Shown here piece by piece: positions 61,040-64,000 of a DNA stretch of 64,000 nt (position 1 is its first letter; each line of letters begins with the position of its first letter). The stretch covers positions 1,488,001 through 1,552,000 of the forward strand of contig SNVD02010473.1 of the NCBI GenBank assembly GCA_013180625.2. Reading direction: 5' to 3'. The notes beneath the pieces were generated by a model. That model was not told the origin of the DNA, did no database searches, and saw only the letters and a list, made by a program, of their open reading frames with translations. The stretch is from Boswellia sacra. Taxonomy: Eukaryota; Streptophyta; Magnoliopsida; Sapindales; Burseraceae. Both the position numbers and the translations under genes were made by a program.

Positions 61040-63005
61040 ATTCGGGTTAATGCGGGGGCGTCTCGGCAAATTTTGAAATTTTACTTTTTAACTGTGGGGG
61101 TGCTGCTGAAAAATTTCGAAACTTTATTATTTTCCCTGCAGGGGTGCTCCTGCAAACTCTCAAACCTTCATTTTTTCCTCCGCGGGGGTGTTTCCACGAA
61201 TTTTTAAACTTTTATTTTTTTCTCCACGGGGGTGTTACCACGGATTTTCAAACTTCTATTTTTATTCCGCGGGGGTGTTTCCGCGAAATTTCATACCTTT
61301 ATTTTTATTTCGCGGGGGTGTTTCCGCGAAATTTCAAACTTGAACAATCTTTCCTCCGCGAGCGTGCTTCCGCGGATTTTCAAGTTTTAATAATTTTTCC
61401 TCCGCGGGTGTGCTTCCGCGGATTTTCAAGCTTGAATAATCTTTCCTCCGCGGGTGTGCTTCCGCGGATTTTCAAACTTGAATAATCTTTCCTCCGCAGG
61501 CGTGCTTCCGCGGATTTTCAAGTTTTAATATTTTTTCCTCCGCGGGTGTGCTTCCGCGTATTTTCAAACTTGAATAATCTTTCTTCCGCGGGCGTGCTTC
61601 CGCGGATTTTCAAGTTTTAATATTTTTTCCTCCGCGGGTGTGCTTCCGCAGATTTTCAAGCTTGAATAATCTTTCCTCCGCGGGTGTGCTTCCGCGGATT
61701 CTCAAACTTGAATAATCTTTCATCCGCGGACGTGCTTCCGTGGATTTTCAAGTTTTAATATTTTTTCCTCCGCGGGTGTTCTTCCGCGGATTTTCAAACT
61801 TGAACAATCTTTCCTCCGCGGGCGTGCTTCCGCGGATTTTCAAGTTTTAAATTTTTCTCCGCGGGTGTGCTTCCGCGGATTTTTCAAGCTTGAATAATCT
61901 TTCCTCCGCGGGCGTGCTTCCGCGGATTTTCAAGTTTTAATATTTTTTCCTCCGCGGGTGTGCTTCCGCGGACCTCCGCGGGTGTGCTTCCGCGGATTTT
62001 CAAACTTGAACAATCTTTCCTCCGCGGGCGTGCTTCCGCGGATTTTCAAGTTTTAATAATTTTTTCCTCCGCGGGTGTGCTTCCGCGGATTTTCAAGCTT
62101 GAATAATTTTTCCTCCGCGGGTGTGCTTCACGGAATACTCTTTCATTTCAACCTCCGCGGTGTGCTTCCGCGGATTTTCAAACTTGAATAATCTTTCCTC
62201 CGCGGGCGTGCTTCCGCGGATTTTCAAGTTTTAATATTTTTTCCTCCGCGGGTGCGCTTCCGCGGGCTTGCTTTCGCGGATGTGCTTCCGCGGGTGTGCT
62301 TCCGCGGACGTGCTTCCGCGGGTATGCTTCCGCGGACGTGCTTCCGCGGATTTTCAGATTTGAATTATTTTTCTTCCGCGGGTGTGCTTCCGCGGATTTT
62401 CAAACTTGAATAATTTTTCCTCCGTGGGAGTGCTTCCGCGGATTTTCAAGTTTTAATATTTTTTCTCCGCGGGTGTGCTTCCGCGGATTTTCAAACTTGA
62501 ATAATTTTTCCTCCGCGGGAGTGCTTCCGCGGGCGTGCTTCCGTGGACGTGCTTCCGCGGGTATGCTTCCGCGGACGTGCTTCTGCGGATTTTCAGATTT
62601 GAATAATTTTTCTTCCGCAGGTGTGCTTCCGCGGATTTTCAAACTTGAATAATTTTTCCTCCGCGGGAGTGCTTCCGCGGATTTTCAAGTTTTAATATTT
62701 TTTTCCTCCGCGGACGTGCTTCCGCGGATTTTCAGTTTTGAATAATTTTTCTTCCGTGGGCGTGCTTCCGCGGATTTTCAAACTTGAATAATTTTTCCTC
62801 TGCGGGTGTGCTTCCGCGGATTTTCAGACTTGAACAATTTTTCCTCCGCGGGCGTGCTTCCGCGGATTTTCAAGCTTTAACACATTTTTTTTTTCCGCGG
62901 GCTTTCTTCCGCGGGTGTGCTTCTGCGGACGTGCTTCCGCGGGTGTGCTTCCGCGGACGTGCTTTCGTGGGTATGCTTCCGCGGGTGTGCTTCCGTGGAT
63001 TTTCA
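61040..63005. repeat. 46-bp minisatellite with paired CCGCGG palindromes
   Basis: The unit is TTTTCAAGCTTGAATAATCT followed by TTCCTCCGCGGGTGTGCTTC and CGCGGA. From about 61330 there are on the order of three dozen units, often alternating an AAACTTGAATAATC form with an AAGTTTTAATATTT form. The stretch 61040-61330 is a degenerate version. Near 62260-62340, 62520-62590 and 62900-63000 the short core CCGCGGGTGTGCTT is itself repeated without the AT-rich half. Confidence 0.92.
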
Positions 63006-63639
63006 ATACCATCCCCCAACATTTTTTTTTCTACCTCAGATAATGAACTGGAGGTTTGAAAAGTGGTGGGAGGCTGACTGTTACACCCTTGATCTTCGCA
63101 CATGGCTGGCATAACATGCCTTGCGTTACGCCATGGCTTGGAGGGGGCTGCAAGGGTGCATGCCCACGAGAAGCATATGGGTGAGTGCTTAAGCAAGGTG
63201 TGGAGACGTTGCATGGCGTCATTGATGCGCGAGGGGAAGCACAAGGCAATGTGAACGCTGACACAGGGGGATGTGTAGCGCAACGAAATAATACGTATGC
63301 ATTGGTAGGGAGCGTAGTATGGCACGCACTTGCACGCACATGTGATGGGCGTGGCATAGTGAGATAACATGCACGTACGGGTGGTGAGCATGATGTGTGG
63401 AGTGCACACGGGAGTTGGGCGTGACACAACGATGCTACGCGCATGTTGGGGGCAACGTAGCGCATGGACACTAGCACATGCACGCATGCGGGCCGGGACG
63501 CTTGCGGGGTAGCAAGCATGCGCATGGGTAGTGCACCACAAAGTGGTGACATGGCGCATGGCATCGGGCGACACGGCGCACAGCAGCGATTCATGATGCA
63601 TATGGGCGTGTTAGTGGGCTTAAAAAATGGCACATATCC

Positions 63640-64000
63640 AAGAGGATTGTGGTTCCTAAAAATAAGGAAATAGTGGGGTGAAAGTTGCTTCCTAAGGTTT
63701 TGGAAATGTAACTTCCCCACTAACTTAGTGGTTGATAGGGTTCAACCATGTCCTTGAGAACAGGAATGACAGTGGGAAGTTAATTCCCATATTCCATGCC
63801 TCCATCCCACTCATGGGTAGTTATGCTCATGAGGGAAGTGGGAAGTGACTCGAGGTGGTTACTTCCGCAGTGGGAAGTTACTCGGCGGAGTTAATTCCAT
63901 GCCATGACCTTTAACCATGGGTGGTTATACCCATGAGAGGAAGTGAGGAGTTACGGGTAGTTAACTCCCATGATCTCCACTTGCGGGGGAGTGGAGGATT
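63640..64000. repeat. Dispersed short repeats with GGGAAGTTA words
   Basis: The words GTGGGAAGT, GGGAAGTTAATTCCC, GTTACTTCC and CCATGGGTGGTTA recur, with variants, many times within 360 bp, in both orientations. They form another imperfect repeat class inside the same element. The intervening stretch 63060-63640 is GC-rich, with many GCATG-type words and no coding support. Confidence 0.6.

Larger units (their letters stand above)
59034..64000 (-). mobile_element. End of a long-LTR retrotransposon (LTR, continues past window)
   Basis: Composition changes sharply from AT-rich to GC-rich at 59034. The sequence there starts TGTTGATGCACGG (LTR-type TG border; the other strand ends in CA). A leftward TATA box at 59306-59313 leaves about 240 bp for R-U5 ending at 59034. 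No primer binding site follows the border on the left, only ordinary AT-rich DNA. This end is therefore the outer U5 edge of a 3' LTR, or of a solo LTR, read leftward. The U3 side extends to the window end, at least 4.7 kb, and is mostly tandem repeats. No gag or pol was seen. LTRs this long are known in the Ty3/gypsy TAT/Ogre group; that assignment is inference. Confidence 0.6.

Noticed and set aside
60220..61207. Several overlapping long open frames rich in Pro/Ala/Arg or Gly/Ala on both strands.
   Set aside because: They arise because the 30-bp and related GC-rich repeat periods are multiples of three and lack stop words. They overlap one another on both strands and show no domain-like sequence.
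61330..63005. CRISPR-like regular repeat array.
   Set aside because: There are no unique spacers: the intervening sequence repeats too. The context is a plant nuclear retrotransposon.
62400..63720. Open frames with repeated KHARGSTPAEE-like peptides, and Cys/His-rich frames at the end of the window.
   Set aside because: The peptide repeat is a direct read-through of the 46-bp minisatellite. The Cys/His composition comes from GCATG-rich DNA. No start context or homology is evident.

Overview
The window is nuclear DNA of a flowering plant, almost certainly a eudicot. The evidence is AT-rich intergenic DNA, GT-AG introns, P-class PPR genes whose closest relatives I recognise are from Arabidopsis, TGGGCY and telo-box promoter motifs, many small non-autonomous transposons and a long-LTR retrotransposon. 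The species cannot be named from the sequence.

Layout. 1-2270 (+): 3' part of a DUSP12/YVH1-like gene (At4g18593 type) with a SINE in its last intron. 4496-9595 (-): an eight-exon UBAC2-like ER membrane protein with a C-terminal UBA domain. 10678-12836 (-): a five-exon F-box protein (At2g26850/At2g32560 type). 12837-21206: 8.4 kb without a recognisable gene, holding a 641-bp foldback element and microsatellites. 21207-25327 (-): a six-exon Arg/Ser/Asp-rich protein with a C-terminal SMAP domain (RSRC2-like). 27992-31973 and 37297-41131 (+): two tandem copies of a three-exon mitochondrial PPR gene of the At1g80270 (PPR596) type. 42703-43281 (+): a small intronless gene I do not recognise. 45788-47542 (+): an intronless P-class PPR gene (At1g09680 type). 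52494-53870 (-): an intronless PCS1-type aspartic protease. 59034-64000: one end of a long-LTR retrotransposon that runs off the window.

The most informative structure is the tandem duplication in the middle. Copy 1 (about 25733-33737) and copy 2 (about 33741-43245) each start in what is, in copy 1, the 5' flank or 5' UTR of the RSRC2-like gene, and end in the 3' coding end of the small gene at 42.7-43.3 kb. The junction near 33738 fuses a fragment of about 54 bp of that small gene to the RSRC2-like upstream sequence. After duplication the copies took different transposon insertions. One copy often preserves the empty site of the other, so insertions can be dated relative to the duplication. 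The PPR proteins differ at about 35 of 415 residues in the last exon, and the second copy has lost several residues that copy 1 and my recollection of the Arabidopsis relative share.

The GC-rich right end has an LTR boundary (TG) at 59034 and a leftward TATA box at 59306-59313. The U3 side is at least 4.7 kb long and is built largely from several families of tandem repeats, including about 1.7 kb of 46-bp units that each carry two CCGCGG palindromes. Long open frames there are by-products of repeat periods. The genes are housekeeping or regulatory genes with no evident shared pathway, apart from three PPR genes within 20 kb. I saw no biochemical system that looks new.
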